DNA of 64,000 bases from Janibacter limosus NBRC 16128 (GTDB taxonomy: Bacteria; Actinomycetota; Actinomycetes; Actinomycetales; Dermatophilaceae). The position numbers were made by a program, and so were the translations under genes. Shown here piece after piece: positions 26,483-35,241 of this stretch (its first letter is position 1; each line of letters starts with the position of its first letter). Location: NCBI RefSeq assembly GCF_001570985.1, contig NZ_BCSS01000004.1, positions 50,163 to 114,162 on the forward strand. Direction: 5' to 3'. The notes beneath the pieces are model-generated. The model was given only the letters and a program-made list of their open reading frames with translations. It was not told where the DNA came from and ran no database searches.

Positions 26483-27736
26483 TCACTCCCGGGTCGTGTG
26501 CCGCACCCAACCGATGATCGCGCCGAGCAGCAGGACCAGCACCGCGGCGAGGACGGACTGCCAGGGCAGGAGCAACGCCATCACCAGGCAGGCGATGACG
26601 CCCACGGAGGGGATGACGCGCCGACGCCACCGGGGCTCGAGTGTCCACGCGCTCGCGTGCACCAGTGCGAAGTGGACGAGGATGCAGCACGAGGCGAAGC
26701 CGATGGCTTGCCGGGCGTCCACGAGGACCACGGACACGATGACCAAGGCCGCGATGACGGCGACGGCTCGCCGTGGCACCCGTCGCGGTCCGTGGCGGGC
26801 GGCCAGTGGGACGGGGAGATGGCGGTCGCGGGCCATGGTGGCGACGTCACCTGCGGCCGTGAGCACGAGCGAGCTGAGGACTCCGCCAGCGGCAAGGACG
26901 GCCGCGATGCGCAGGACGGGTCCGAGCCAGGGCCACACCGAGATCTCGGCAGCCTCCGCGAGGGGAGCCTGACGGGCTGCGACCCAACCGGTGCCCAAGG
27001 TGCGGGTCAGGGCCACGGTGACGAGCAGGTACAGCGTGATGGCGATGCCGAGCGAGATGGTGACCGCGCGAGGGACGGTGCGCGGGGAGACCGTCTCGGC
27101 ACGCAGGTTGACCAGGCGGAGGTGCCCGACGAAGGCGAACAGGACGATGCCGCTGGCTGCCGCGACCCCCAGCGGTCCGCCGGAGCCCTCTGCGTCGACC
27201 GGGGCATCGGTGAGGACCGGCGGGGTGGTGAGCAGCACCGTGGCGAAGATGAGGACCGCCAGCACGATGAGCATGGCGATCATCCGCTCAGCGCGAGCGG
27301 AGCGCTCGATGCCCTGCACGTGCAGCCCGAGCACCGCGAGCACGGCGACGACACCGATCACCTTTGACCCGTCGGGCAGGACATGCAGACCGATGGTCAG
27401 CGCGAGTGCGGCGCACGCCGAGATCGCGCCCACGACGTGGGCCCAGCCGGCGAGATGGCCCCAGGGTGTACCGAGCCGATCGCGGACGTGCGTGTGCGTG
27501 CCCAGGGCTGCGCGGTCGGTCGCAGCAAGCGTGAGGGACGAGGCGGCATTGAGGCTCACGACGAGCGCAGCGAGGAGCACGGCCCAGACCAGGTGGTCTC
27601 CTGCGGACGCGGCGGCAGGCGCCAGAGCGACGAAGAGGCCGGCACCGAGGGTCGATGCCAAGCCCGTCCCGACAGCATCGGGCAGGCTCAGTCGGCGCGA
27701 GTCGCTCCCCGTGCTGGCCCCGGACGATGTCGTCAT
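26483..27736 (-). CDS. APC-superfamily permease
   Basis: 417 aa with about 11-12 hydrophobic segments. The first segment has GTGLASTLGAGLFVALAP, the unwound GxG helix of amino-acid/polyamine transporters; FAFVGHLRLVNLRAETVSPRTVPRA matches the segment 6/loop region, although the usual acidic residue after the aromatic is replaced. Substrate unknown. ATG 27736 has CAGGGT 6 nt upstream. It lies 54 nt after ppgK on the same strand, and ends close to the rnpB promoter. Confidence 0.83.
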   Translation of the reverse strand: MTTSSGASTGSDSRRLSLPDAVGTGLASTLGAGLFVALAPAAASAGDHLVWAVLLAALVVSLNAASSLTLAATDRAALGTHTHVRDRLGTPWGHLAGWAHVVGAISACAALALTIGLHVLPDGSKVIGVVAVLAVLGLHVQGIERSARAERMIAMLIVLAVLIFATVLLTTPPVLTDAPVDAEGSGGPLGVAAASGIVLFAFVGHLRLVNLRAETVSPRTVPRAVTISLGIAITLYLLVTVALTRTLGTGWVAARQAPLAEAAEISVWPWLGPVLRIAAVLAAGGVLSSLVLTAAGDVATMARDRHLPVPLAARHGPRRVPRRAVAVIAALVIVSVVLVDARQAIGFASCCILVHFALVHASAWTLEPRWRRRVIPSVGVIACLVMALLLPWQSVLAAVLVLLLGAIIGWVRHTTRE

Positions 27737-27789
27737 GGCAACACCCTGCCGTATCCGCGAGCGGGTCGCAGGGAGCGCGCCGAGAGTGG

Positions 27790-28545
27790 TCAGTTGCCCT
27801 GTGTCGCCAGCCAGGCCGCGCCGATGATGCCCGCCTTGTTCCTCAGCCGTGCGGGGACGATCTCGGTGCGCAGGTCCAGCAGGGGCAAGAAGGCGTCTGC
27901 CTGCTTGCTGATCCCGCCGCCGACGACGAAGAGGTCGGGCCAGAGCAGGTCCTCGACGTGGGTGTAGTACATCTGCAGCCGCTCGGCCCACTGCTGCATG
28001 CTCAGGTCCTCGCGCTTGCGTGCCGAGTCGGCCGCGTGGCTCTCCGCATGGTGACCGTCGATCTCGAGGTGCCCGAGCTCGGTGTTGGGCACGAGGTGAC
28101 CGTCCACGATCAGTGCCGTCCCGATGCCGGTGCCGAGCGTGGTGAGGAGCACCACGCCGTCGTGCCCCTTGGCAGCGCCGTGGTGGCGCTCTGCGACGCC
28201 CGCGGCATCGGCGTCATTGACCAGGTGCACCTCTCGGCCCAGGCGGTCGGCAAAGAGCGCGGCTGCATCGACGCCGATCCAGGAGCGGTCGATGTTGGCC
28301 GCGCTGCGCACCACGCCGTGCGTGACGACCGCGGGGAGGGTGATCCCGATGGGCACGTGCGGCTTCGTCGAGAAGTGGTCGACGATCTGCTCGATGACCT
28401 CGCACACCGCGTCCGGCGTCGAGTGCTCGGGAGTGGTGATGCGCAACCGGTCATCAGCGAAGGTGCCCGTCTCGAGATCGACCGGAGCGCCCTTGATGCC
28501 GGAGCCCCCGATGTCGATGCCCAGCGCGTCATAGCTCGTACTCAT
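27790..28545 (-). CDS. ppgK: polyphosphate glucokinase
   Basis: 251 aa ROK-family kinase that phosphorylates glucose using polyphosphate (and often ATP). The phosphate 1 motif is LGIDIGGSGIKGAPVD, the catalytic Asp lies in LVNDADAAGVAE, and LLTTLGTGIGTALIVDG is phosphate 2. TELGHLEIDG and the C-terminal VVGGGISKQ are also typical; unlike many ROK enzymes, the zinc-finger Cys are absent, as known for actinobacterial PpgK. It follows map by 12 nt, probably one operon. Confidence 0.95.
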   Translation of the reverse strand: MSTSYDALGIDIGGSGIKGAPVDLETGTFADDRLRITTPEHSTPDAVCEVIEQIVDHFSTKPHVPIGITLPAVVTHGVVRSAANIDRSWIGVDAAALFADRLGREVHLVNDADAAGVAERHHGAAKGHDGVVLLTTLGTGIGTALIVDGHLVPNTELGHLEIDGHHAESHAADSARKREDLSMQQWAERLQMYYTHVEDLLWPDLFVVGGGISKQADAFLPLLDLRTEIVPARLRNKAGIIGAAWLATQGN

Positions 28546-28557
28546 CGGGACCGCCTG

Positions 28558-29421
28558 TCAGCAGAGGGTGAGGATCTCGTTGCCATCATCGGTGATGAGG
28601 ATCGTGTGCTCGAACTGGGCCGAGCGACGCAGGTCCTTGGTGACGACCGTCCAGCCGTCATCCCACAGGTCCCACCCGGGTGTCCCGAGGTTGAGCATCG
28701 GCTCGATCGTGAAGGTCATGCCCGGCTCGATGACCGTGTCGTATCCTGGCGCGGCGTCGTAGTGGGGGATGACCAGGCCGGAGTGGAAGCTCGTGCCGAT
28801 GCCGTGGCCGGTGTAGTCGCGCACGACTCCGTAGCCGAAGCGCGCCGCGTACTTCTCGATGACTCGGCCGATGATGTTGACCTGACGACCCGGCAGGGCC
28901 GCCTTGATCCCGCGCATCATGGCCTCGTGGGTGCGCTCGACGAGCAGGCGGGACTCCTCATCGGGCTCGCCCGCGAAAAAGGTGGCGTTGGTGTCGCCGT
29001 GCACCCCGCCGACGAAGGCCGTGATGTCGATGTTGACCAGGTCGCCCTCCGCGAGCGGGCGGCTGTCCGGGATGCCGTGGCAGACGACCTCGTTGACCGA
29101 GGTGCACAGCGACTTGGGGAAGCCGCGATAGCCCAGGGTCGAGGGGTAGGCGTCGTGGTCGAGCAGGTACTCGTGGCCGATGCGGTCGATCTCGTCGGTG
29201 GTCACGCCCGGTGCCACGGCTGCCCCTGCGGCGGCGAGCGCGCCGGCGGCGACCCGTGAGGAGTGCCGCATGAGCTCGATCGTCCCGGCGTCCTTGATCT
29301 CCGAACCGACGAAGGGGGTGGGCGCGGCCTTGTCGACGTACTCGGGACGGGCGATGCGGCCGGGGACCTGGCGTCTCGGGGAGACCACGCCGGGTGTCAC
29401 GGTTGCGGTGGAGGCGAGCAT
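28558..29421 (-). CDS. map: methionine aminopeptidase, type I
   Basis: 287 aa. It removes the initiator Met from new proteins. The five metal ligands are present: Asp in [10 protein letters not shown], Asp in [10 protein letters not shown], His in [10 protein letters not shown], Glu in FTIEPML and Glu in QFEHTILI. An N-terminal extension of about 40 residues with a Pro-rich stretch ([13 protein letters not shown]) resembles the SH3-binding-like extension of mycobacterial MapB. Start ATG 29421 is supported by TAGACT (29429-29434) 7 nt upstream: leaderless. Confidence 0.94.
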   Translation of the reverse strand: MLASTATVTPGVVSPRRQVPGRIARPEYVDKAAPTPFVGSEIKDAGTIELMRHSSRVAAGALAAAGAAVAPGVTTDEIDRIGHEYLLDHDAYPSTLGYRGFPKSLCTSVNEVVCHGIPDSRPLAEGDLVNIDITAFVGGVHGDTNATFFAGEPDEESRLLVERTHEAMMRGIKAALPGRQVNIIGRVIEKYAARFGYGVVRDYTGHGIGTSFHSGLVIPHYDAAPGYDTVIEPGMTFTIEPMLNLGTPGWDLWDDGWTVVTKDLRRSAQFEHTILITDDGNEILTLC

Positions 29422-29428
29422 GCTGTGG

Positions 29429-29434
29429 AGTCTA
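29429..29434 (-). promoter_or_regulatory. -10 box of map-ppgK, leaderless type
   Basis: TAGACT on the minus strand, 7 nt before the ATG at 29421. Confidence 0.65.
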
Positions 29435-29503
29435 GGCAACGAGGGTGCGGCCGAAGCGCCCCGGTTGGCGGACGAGGACTCCGCCAGGAAGGACGGGACG
29501 ACG

Positions 29504-29701
29504 ATGGCGTACTGGTTCAACATCGAGACCAATGAGGTCGAGACCGATGACAACCGCTCGCAGAATGCGGACGTGATGGGTCCGTACGACACCGAGGCGG
29601 AGGCCGCTGGCGCGTTGGCCACTGCGCAGGCCAAGACGGAGGCCTGGGACGAGCAGGACCGCAAGGACCGGGCGTGGGAGTCGGGCGACGCTGACGCCTG
29701 A
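29504..29701 (+). CDS. small acidic actinobacterial protein of unknown function
   Basis: 65 aa, rich in Asp/Glu/Ala, no membrane segment. The N-terminus [15 protein letters not shown], then [20 protein letters not shown], matches a small protein family common in actinobacteria (sometimes labelled SPOR-like); the function is not known to me. A strong AGGAAGGA Shine-Dalgarno precedes ATG 29504. Divergent from map. Confidence 0.75.
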   Translation: MAYWFNIETNEVETDDNRSQNADVMGPYDTEAEAAGALATAQAKTEAWDEQDRKDRAWESGDADA

Positions 29702-29707
29702 TCCCGC

Positions 29708-30334
29708 TCAGCGGGGTCGGTGGAGTGTGAGCGCCCAGCTCCCGTCGCCCGGCCAGGGCTGTGCATCCCACGACGCGTAGCGGGCGACGAGCGAGAGGTC
29801 TGCGGCGAAGGCTGCTCGCTCGGCGTCCTGCGCGCTGACAGCGGCAGCGCCCTCGGGTTGGTGCCCGGGCAGCGCCCATCCGCAGACGAGCAGGCCATCG
29901 GCGCTCAGGTGCGCCCGCATGCGGCGCAGGACCTCGACGAGCGTCCCGTCGGCGAGGAAGGGCACGACATTGCCCGCCATCATGACGATGTCAAAGGTCT
30001 GCGCGGTGAGCGAGAGCGTGCTCAGGTCAGCGTGCACGAAGCGCGTGACCTCGTCGCGCTCGCGGGCGACCTCGATCATCGCGGCGTCCGCGTCCACACC
30101 GACGACGTCGTGGCCGAGCCGGGTCAGGGTGGTCGCCACTCTGCCCGTGCCGCAGCCCGCATCGAGGATCCGTGCCGGCGCCTCCCGCAGGCCATGGACG
30201 AATCGGGCCTCGCCGTCGAGGTCCGCACCCCGACGAGCGAGCTCGTCGAAACGACGCTGGTAGGCGTTGGCGGCGTCGATGCCACCGGACACCTCTGACC
30301 AGCGGGTGCGGATCTCCGGGAGGTTGCCGCCCAC
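29708..30334 (-). CDS. class I SAM-dependent methyltransferase
   Basis: 208 aa. The SAM-binding motif is [17 protein letters not shown], followed by [16 protein letters not shown] (acidic residue for ribose) and [10 protein letters not shown]. Substrate unknown. The GTG at 30334 lies 5 nt after the panB stop and is the start closest to the coupled position; longer frames upstream run into panB. It may be cotranscribed with panB. Confidence 0.85.
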   Translation of the reverse strand: MGGNLPEIRTRWSEVSGGIDAANAYQRRFDELARRGADLDGEARFVHGLREAPARILDAGCGTGRVATTLTRLGHDVVGVDADAAMIEVARERDEVTRFVHADLSTLSLTAQTFDIVMMAGNVVPFLADGTLVEVLRRMRAHLSADGLLVCGWALPGHQPEGAAAVSAQDAERAAFAADLSLVARYASWDAQPWPGDGSWALTLHRPR

Positions 30335-30338
30335 GGCG

Positions 30339-31241
30339 TCAGCTCTCGAACGAGTGCTCGGACGCGGGGAAGGACCCCGAGGCGACGTCGGCGGCGTAGG
30401 CCCGGGCGGCGTCACCCAGGACGGTGCTCAGGTCGGCATAGCGCTTGACGAACCGCGGCGCCTTGCCGGTGCGCAGCCCGGCCATGTCCTGCCAGACGAG
30501 GACCTGCGCGTCGCAGTCCGGCCCCGCGCCGATGCCGATGGTGGGGATGCGCAGCTCTCGGGTCACGGCGGCAGCGGCAGGAGCCGGGACCATCTCCATG
30601 ACGACGGCGAAGGCGCCGGCCTCCTGGACGGCCCGAGCGTCCTCGAGGAGCTGTGCCTCGGCGTCACCGCGCCCCTGGACGCGATAGCCGCCGAGCGTGT
30701 GCTCGCTCTGGGGCGTGAAGCCGATGTGTGCCATGACGGGGATGCCGCCCTGCGTCATCCGCTCGATGGCGGGCGCCATCTCGACACCGCCCTCGAGCTT
30801 GACCGCGTGCGCCAGGCCCTCCTTCATCAGCCGTGCCGCCGACATGTAGGCCTGCTCGGGGGAGGCCTGATAGGTGCCGAAGGGGAGGTCCGCCACGACG
30901 AGCGCGCTGGCCGCGGCCCCGGCCACGGCACGGGTCAGCGGGATCATCTCCTCCAGCGTGACCGGCACCGTCGTCTCGTGGCCATAGACATTGTTGCCGG
31001 CGGAGTCGCCGACAAGCAGCACGGGGATGCCTGCACCGTCGAAGACCTGCGCGGCGTACATGTCGTAGGCAGTGAGCATCGCCCAGCGCTCACCGCGCTC
31101 CTTCATCGCCTGCAGGTGGTGGATCCGGATCCTCTTGGGTGCCGTCGCGTGCGGCGCCGAGCCGCTGCCGTACGGCGCGGTGGTCTCGGGGGCTGGGCCC
31201 TCGGCGGGCGTCGGGGCAGTGGGCGTGGGGGGCGTGCTCAT
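30339..31241 (-). CDS. panB: 3-methyl-2-oxobutanoate hydroxymethyltransferase
   Basis: 300 aa. First step of pantothenate synthesis: adds a hydroxymethyl group from 5,10-methylene-THF to ketoisovalerate. Metal-binding Asp residues lie in [13 protein letters not shown] and [27 protein letters not shown] and [18 protein letters not shown] are signatures. About 35 extra residues rich in Pro/Thr at the N-terminus are disordered-looking. TAGGCT ends 6 nt before the ATG: leaderless. Confidence 0.95.
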   Translation of the reverse strand: MSTPPTPTAPTPAEGPAPETTAPYGSGSAPHATAPKRIRIHHLQAMKERGERWAMLTAYDMYAAQVFDGAGIPVLLVGDSAGNNVYGHETTVPVTLEEMIPLTRAVAGAAASALVVADLPFGTYQASPEQAYMSAARLMKEGLAHAVKLEGGVEMAPAIERMTQGGIPVMAHIGFTPQSEHTLGGYRVQGRGDAEAQLLEDARAVQEAGAFAVVMEMVPAPAAAAVTRELRIPTIGIGAGPDCDAQVLVWQDMAGLRTGKAPRFVKRYADLSTVLGDAARAYAADVASGSFPASEHSFES

Positions 31242-31247
31242 GGCTCC

Positions 31248-31253
31248 AGCCTA
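31248..31253 (-). promoter_or_regulatory. -10 box of panB, leaderless type
   Basis: TAGGCT on the minus strand, 6 nt before ATG 31241. Confidence 0.6.
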
Positions 31254-31396
31254 TGGCGGAGCGCTCAGCTGCCGTCCGCGGGCGGCAGATAGAGGGAAAA
31301 CCCGGACGTCGCCACCCGAAAAGGTAAGGATTCCTTCAGGAAATCTCGTCACGTCTCCCGATGGCCGTCAAATCTTGGTTGAGTGCGCTCACCCCC

Positions 31397-31412
31397 TGTG
31401 GCACGAGCCACA
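31397..31412 (+). promoter_or_regulatory. short hairpin in the protease mRNA leader
   Basis: TGTGGC-acga-GCCACA forms a 6-bp hairpin ending 9 nt before the GGAGGA Shine-Dalgarno of the M6 protease. A 5' stability or translation element is possible. Confidence 0.3.
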
Positions 31413-31430
31413 CCATCATTTGGAGGATCC

Positions 31431-33788
31431 GTGAAGAGACGCCACACCTATGTCGTGTCCGGTCTCGCTGCGTCCGCCCTTGTCCTGACGCTTGCGCCCC
31501 TGTCGGCCAATGCTGGGACAACGGCCGTGGCCACCGACGACCCAGCCGCTTCGACGGCCCGGCACGACGACCTGCCCAACCCCTTGGGCGACGCGCAGCG
31601 CGAGCTCCGCAAGGATGCGGTCGACCAGCTCATGCGCGGCGAGGCGAAGCTGGTCACGAAGAACGGCACCCAGGTCATCGAGATCAAGAGCGAGGACGCG
31701 CCTGAGCGCCACGCCAAGGGCAAGGGCCACGAGGACCACACCACCAAGGGCACGCACAAGGGCAAGGACAAGAAGCCCCCGCGCAGCAAGTACGTCCAGT
31801 ACGACGTCGACCGCGAGGCCTCGGTCTTCACGATCCTCACCGACTTCGGTGACCAGACGCTCCCCGCGACCGGCGGCGAGGCCGGCCCGGCTCACAACGA
31901 GATCCCCGAGCCCGACCGTACGCAGAACAACTCGACCATCTGGGACGAAGACTTCAGCCAGGAGCACTACGAAGAGCTGATGTTCGCTGACGGTCAGGAG
32001 TCCTTCAAGGACTTCTACCTCAAGCAGTCCAACGGGCGCTTCCTCACCAAGGGTGACGTGAGCGACTGGGTGACGGTGCCGTTCAACGAGTCCCGTTACG
32101 GCCACAACCCGGTCGAGGGTGATGGCACGTCCGAGGCCGACGGCTACTGGAACTACATCAAGGACACGGCGACTGCCTGGTACGAGGACCAGAAGGCCCA
32201 GGGCAAGTCCGACGCCGAGATCAAGGAGTACCTGGCCCAGTTCGACGTCTGGGACCGCTACGACTTCGACGGTGACGGCGACTTCAACGAGTCCGACGGC
32301 TACATCGACCACTTCCAGGCCATCCACGCAGGCGAGGGCGAGGAGGCCGGCGGCGGCGCCGAGGGCGAGGACGCCATCTGGAGCCACCGTTGGTACGCCT
32401 ACTCCAACAACATGGGCAAGGCCGGACCGGAGCAGAACAAGCTCGGTGGCGTTCCCCTGGGTGACTCCGGCATCTGGATCGGTGACTACACGACCGAGCC
32501 CGAAAACGGTGGTCTGGGTGTCTTCACCCACGAGTTCGGCCACGACCTCGGTCTGCCGGACCTCTACGACACCGCCGGCGGCGACAACGGCACCGGCTTC
32601 TGGACCCTCATGTCCGGTGGTTCGTGGCTCAACGACGGCACCAACGACATCGGCTCCAGCCCCGGCTACATGGGTGCCTGGGAAAAGCTGCAGCTCGGCT
32701 GGCTCGACGTCCAGACGGTCAAGCAGGGACAAAAGGCCAATGTCGACCTCGGCCCTGCCGACCGGGATCACGCCAAGAAGCCGCAGGCTGCTGCCGTCAT
32801 GCTTCCCGCGGAGACCGTGACGACCGACTACAACACGCCGCACTCCGGCAGCTTCGAGTGGTGGTCCGGCTCGGCCGACGACCTCAACAACACGTTGACC
32901 CGTGAGGTCGATCTGACCGGTGCCACGTCGGCGTCCGTGTCGGCACAGCTGGCCTCCGACATCGAGGAGGGCTACGACTTCCTTTACACCGAGGTGAGCA
33001 CAGACGGCGGTTCCACCTGGGAGGAGATCGCGGCCAACGATGGCGGCGACCTGTCCTGGGGTGAGATCAGCAATGACCTGCGTGCCTACGCGGGCAACAC
33101 GGTCCTCTTCCGCTGGCGCTACCAGACTGATGGTGGTCTCTCGAAGTCCGGCGCCTTCCTCGACGACATCGTCATCACCGTCGACGGGGCCCCGGTCCTG
33201 ACCGACGACGTCGAGTCCGGCGACAACGGCTGGACGGCTGACGGGTTCACCCGGATGTCCGGGTCGACCTCGGTGGACGTGCAGAGCTACTACCTTGCTG
33301 AGAACCGCGTCTACTCGGGCTACGACAAGAACCTGAAGACGGGCCCGTACAACTTCGGCTTCGCCGACCGGCCTGACTGGGTGGAGCGCTTCCCGTACCA
33401 GGACGGCCTGCTGGTCTGGTACATCAACAACGCCTACACGGACAACAACACGAGCGCGCACCCCGGCTACGGCATGGTCCTGCCCGTGGATGCCCGTCCG
33501 GCTCCGGTGAAGTTCTCCAACGGCAAGCTGCTCGGCAACCGTCGTCAGCCCTTCGACGCCACCTTCGGCAAGCAGTCCACCGACGAGGTGACCTTCCACA
33601 ACGCCGGGATCCCGCAGACGGTTCCGTCCACCAAGGGCATCACGACCTTCGACGACTCCGACACGGACCGTTACTGGTCCGCGGAGAACCCGTGGAGCTC
33701 GACCAAGGTCGCCGGCTCGGGGACCTCGATCAAGGTCCTGAAGGAGAAGAAGGACGAGATGAAGATCCAGATCCGGGCCGGGCGCTGA
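31431..33788 (+). CDS. secreted M6-family metalloprotease (immune inhibitor A-like)
   Basis: 785 aa. Residues 1-~28 are a Sec signal peptide ending SANA-GT. A Lys/His-rich linker (HAKGKGHEDH..KGKDKK, about residues 88-120) precedes the peptidase M6 domain with the zinc site HEFGHDLGLPD (His367, Glu368, His371). The C-terminal part carries a VEG/MAM-like beta domain with SGSFEWWSGSADD. InhA-type proteases cut extracellular or surface proteins. The GTG has GGAGGA 4 nt upstream. Codon use is C-rich and regular, implying good expression. Confidence 0.92.
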   Translation: MKRRHTYVVSGLAASALVLTLAPLSANAGTTAVATDDPAASTARHDDLPNPLGDAQRELRKDAVDQLMRGEAKLVTKNGTQVIEIKSEDAPERHAKGKGHEDHTTKGTHKGKDKKPPRSKYVQYDVDREASVFTILTDFGDQTLPATGGEAGPAHNEIPEPDRTQNNSTIWDEDFSQEHYEELMFADGQESFKDFYLKQSNGRFLTKGDVSDWVTVPFNESRYGHNPVEGDGTSEADGYWNYIKDTATAWYEDQKAQGKSDAEIKEYLAQFDVWDRYDFDGDGDFNESDGYIDHFQAIHAGEGEEAGGGAEGEDAIWSHRWYAYSNNMGKAGPEQNKLGGVPLGDSGIWIGDYTTEPENGGLGVFTHEFGHDLGLPDLYDTAGGDNGTGFWTLMSGGSWLNDGTNDIGSSPGYMGAWEKLQLGWLDVQTVKQGQKANVDLGPADRDHAKKPQAAAVMLPAETVTTDYNTPHSGSFEWWSGSADDLNNTLTREVDLTGATSASVSAQLASDIEEGYDFLYTEVSTDGGSTWEEIAANDGGDLSWGEISNDLRAYAGNTVLFRWRYQTDGGLSKSGAFLDDIVITVDGAPVLTDDVESGDNGWTADGFTRMSGSTSVDVQSYYLAENRVYSGYDKNLKTGPYNFGFADRPDWVERFPYQDGLLVWYINNAYTDNNTSAHPGYGMVLPVDARPAPVKFSNGKLLGNRRQPFDATFGKQSTDEVTFHNAGIPQTVPSTKGITTFDDSDTDRYWSAENPWSSTKVAGSGTSIKVLKEKKDEMKIQIRAGR

Positions 33789-33813
33789 CCACGCTCGCCG
33801 GCTGAGCACGACA

Positions 33814-33860
33814 GACACCGGGCTCGCCCCGTCCACCTTGGACGGAGTGGGCCCGGTGTC
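33814..33860 (+). terminator. terminator after the M6 protease gene
   Basis: GACACCGGGC (33814-33823) pairs with GCCCGGTGTC (33851-33860); a second stem CCGTCC/GGACGG lies inside. It precedes glnA2. Confidence 0.75.
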
Positions 33861-33896
33861 ATGTGCAGACCACATCGCTAGGGCAGGATGGGCAGC

Positions 33897-35234
33897 ATGG
33901 ATCGCCAACAGGAGTTCGTCCTCCGCACCATCGAGGAGCGGGACATCCGGTTCGTCCGGTTGTGGTTCACCGATGTCCTCGGGACATTGAAGTCGGTGGC
34001 CATCGCGCCGGCCGAGCTCGAAGGTGCCTTCACCGAGGGCATCGGCTTCGACGGCTCGGCGATCGAGGGCTTCACCCGGGTCTACGAGGCAGACATGCTC
34101 GCCCGACCTGACCCCTCGACCTTCCAGGTCCTGCCGTGGCGGGGTGAGCACCCGGGGACCGCCCGGATGTTCTGCGACATCCAGCTCCCCGACGGCAGTC
34201 CGGCCCTTGCCGATGCGCGCTATGTGTTGCGTCGAGCGCTGGACAAGGCCGCTGACATGGGCTTCAGCTTCTACACCCACCCGGAGATCGAGTTCTTCCT
34301 GCTCAAGCAGGGCACGCCTCCCGGCGAGCGTCCCGTCCCGGTTGACGAGGGCGGCTACTTCGATCACGTGCCGAAGGGGGAGGCCCACGACTTCCGTCGG
34401 GCCGCCATCACGATGCTCGAGTCCGTGGGGATCTCTGTGGAGTTCAGCCACCACGAGGGTGCGCCGGGGCAGAACGAGATCGATCTGCGGTACGCCGATG
34501 CGCTGTCGACCGCGGACAACATCATGACCTTCCGCACGGTCATCAAGGAGGTGGCCCTCGAGCAGGGGGTCTACGCGACCTTCATGCCCAAGGTCTTCGC
34601 CGAGTACCCGGGCAGCGGCATGCACACCCACATGTCGCTCTTCGAGGGTGACACCAATGCCTTCCACGAGCCGGGCGCGCCCTACCAGCTGAGCAAGGTC
34701 GGTCGTCAGTTCATCGCGGGCCTGCTGCACCACGGTCGCGAGTACGCGGCCGTGACCAACCAGTGGGTCAACAGCTACAAGCGGCTGTGGGGCGGAGGCG
34801 AGGCGCCGGCCCACCTGACGTGGGGCCACAACAACCGCTCCGCCATGGTGCGCGTCCCGATGTACAAGCCCAACAAGGGCAACTCCAGCAGGGTCGAGCT
34901 GCGCAGCCTGGACGCCTCCTGCAACCCCTACCTCGCCTTCGCGGTCATGCTCACCGCAGGGCTGAAGGGGATCGAGGAGGGCTACGAGCTGCCTCCCGAG
35001 ACCGAGGACGACGTGTGGGGCCTGACCGACCGGGAGCGCCGGGCGATGGGCATCAAGCCCCTGCCGTCGAGTCTCGCCGAGGCGATCGAGGCCATGGAGG
35101 AGAGCGAGCTGGTCGCCGAGACGCTCGGCGAGCACGTCTTCGACTTCTTCCTGCGCAACAAGCGACAGGAGTGGGCGGACTACCGCAACCAGGTCACCCC
35201 CTTCGAGCTGGAACGTCTGCTGCCTCGGCTGTGA
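33897..35234 (+). CDS. glnA: type I glutamine synthetase, GlnA2 group
   Basis: 445 aa. It makes glutamine from glutamate, ammonia and ATP, or a gamma-glutamyl relative. Signatures are FDGSAIEGFTRV, EIEFFLLK, the ATP-site stretch GSGMHTHMSLFEG and the Arg loop SRVELRSLDASCNPY. It starts MDRQQEFVLRT like mycobacterial GlnA2; an upstream ATG at 33888 is less likely. It lacks the 25-residue insert of GSI-beta, yet has GYELPPE (Tyr363), resembling the adenylylation loop. glnE follows by 7 nt. Confidence 0.94.
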   Translation: MDRQQEFVLRTIEERDIRFVRLWFTDVLGTLKSVAIAPAELEGAFTEGIGFDGSAIEGFTRVYEADMLARPDPSTFQVLPWRGEHPGTARMFCDIQLPDGSPALADARYVLRRALDKAADMGFSFYTHPEIEFFLLKQGTPPGERPVPVDEGGYFDHVPKGEAHDFRRAAITMLESVGISVEFSHHEGAPGQNEIDLRYADALSTADNIMTFRTVIKEVALEQGVYATFMPKVFAEYPGSGMHTHMSLFEGDTNAFHEPGAPYQLSKVGRQFIAGLLHHGREYAAVTNQWVNSYKRLWGGGEAPAHLTWGHNNRSAMVRVPMYKPNKGNSSRVELRSLDASCNPYLAFAVMLTAGLKGIEEGYELPPETEDDVWGLTDRERRAMGIKPLPSSLAEAIEAMEESELVAETLGEHVFDFFLRNKRQEWADYRNQVTPFELERLLPRL

Positions 35235-35241
35235 GGACCGC

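Noticed and set aside
31260..31300. CTGCCG-CGGCAG hairpin near 31270 as a terminator
   Set aside because: It lies upstream of panB and upstream of the protease gene, between divergent transcripts, so it ends neither.
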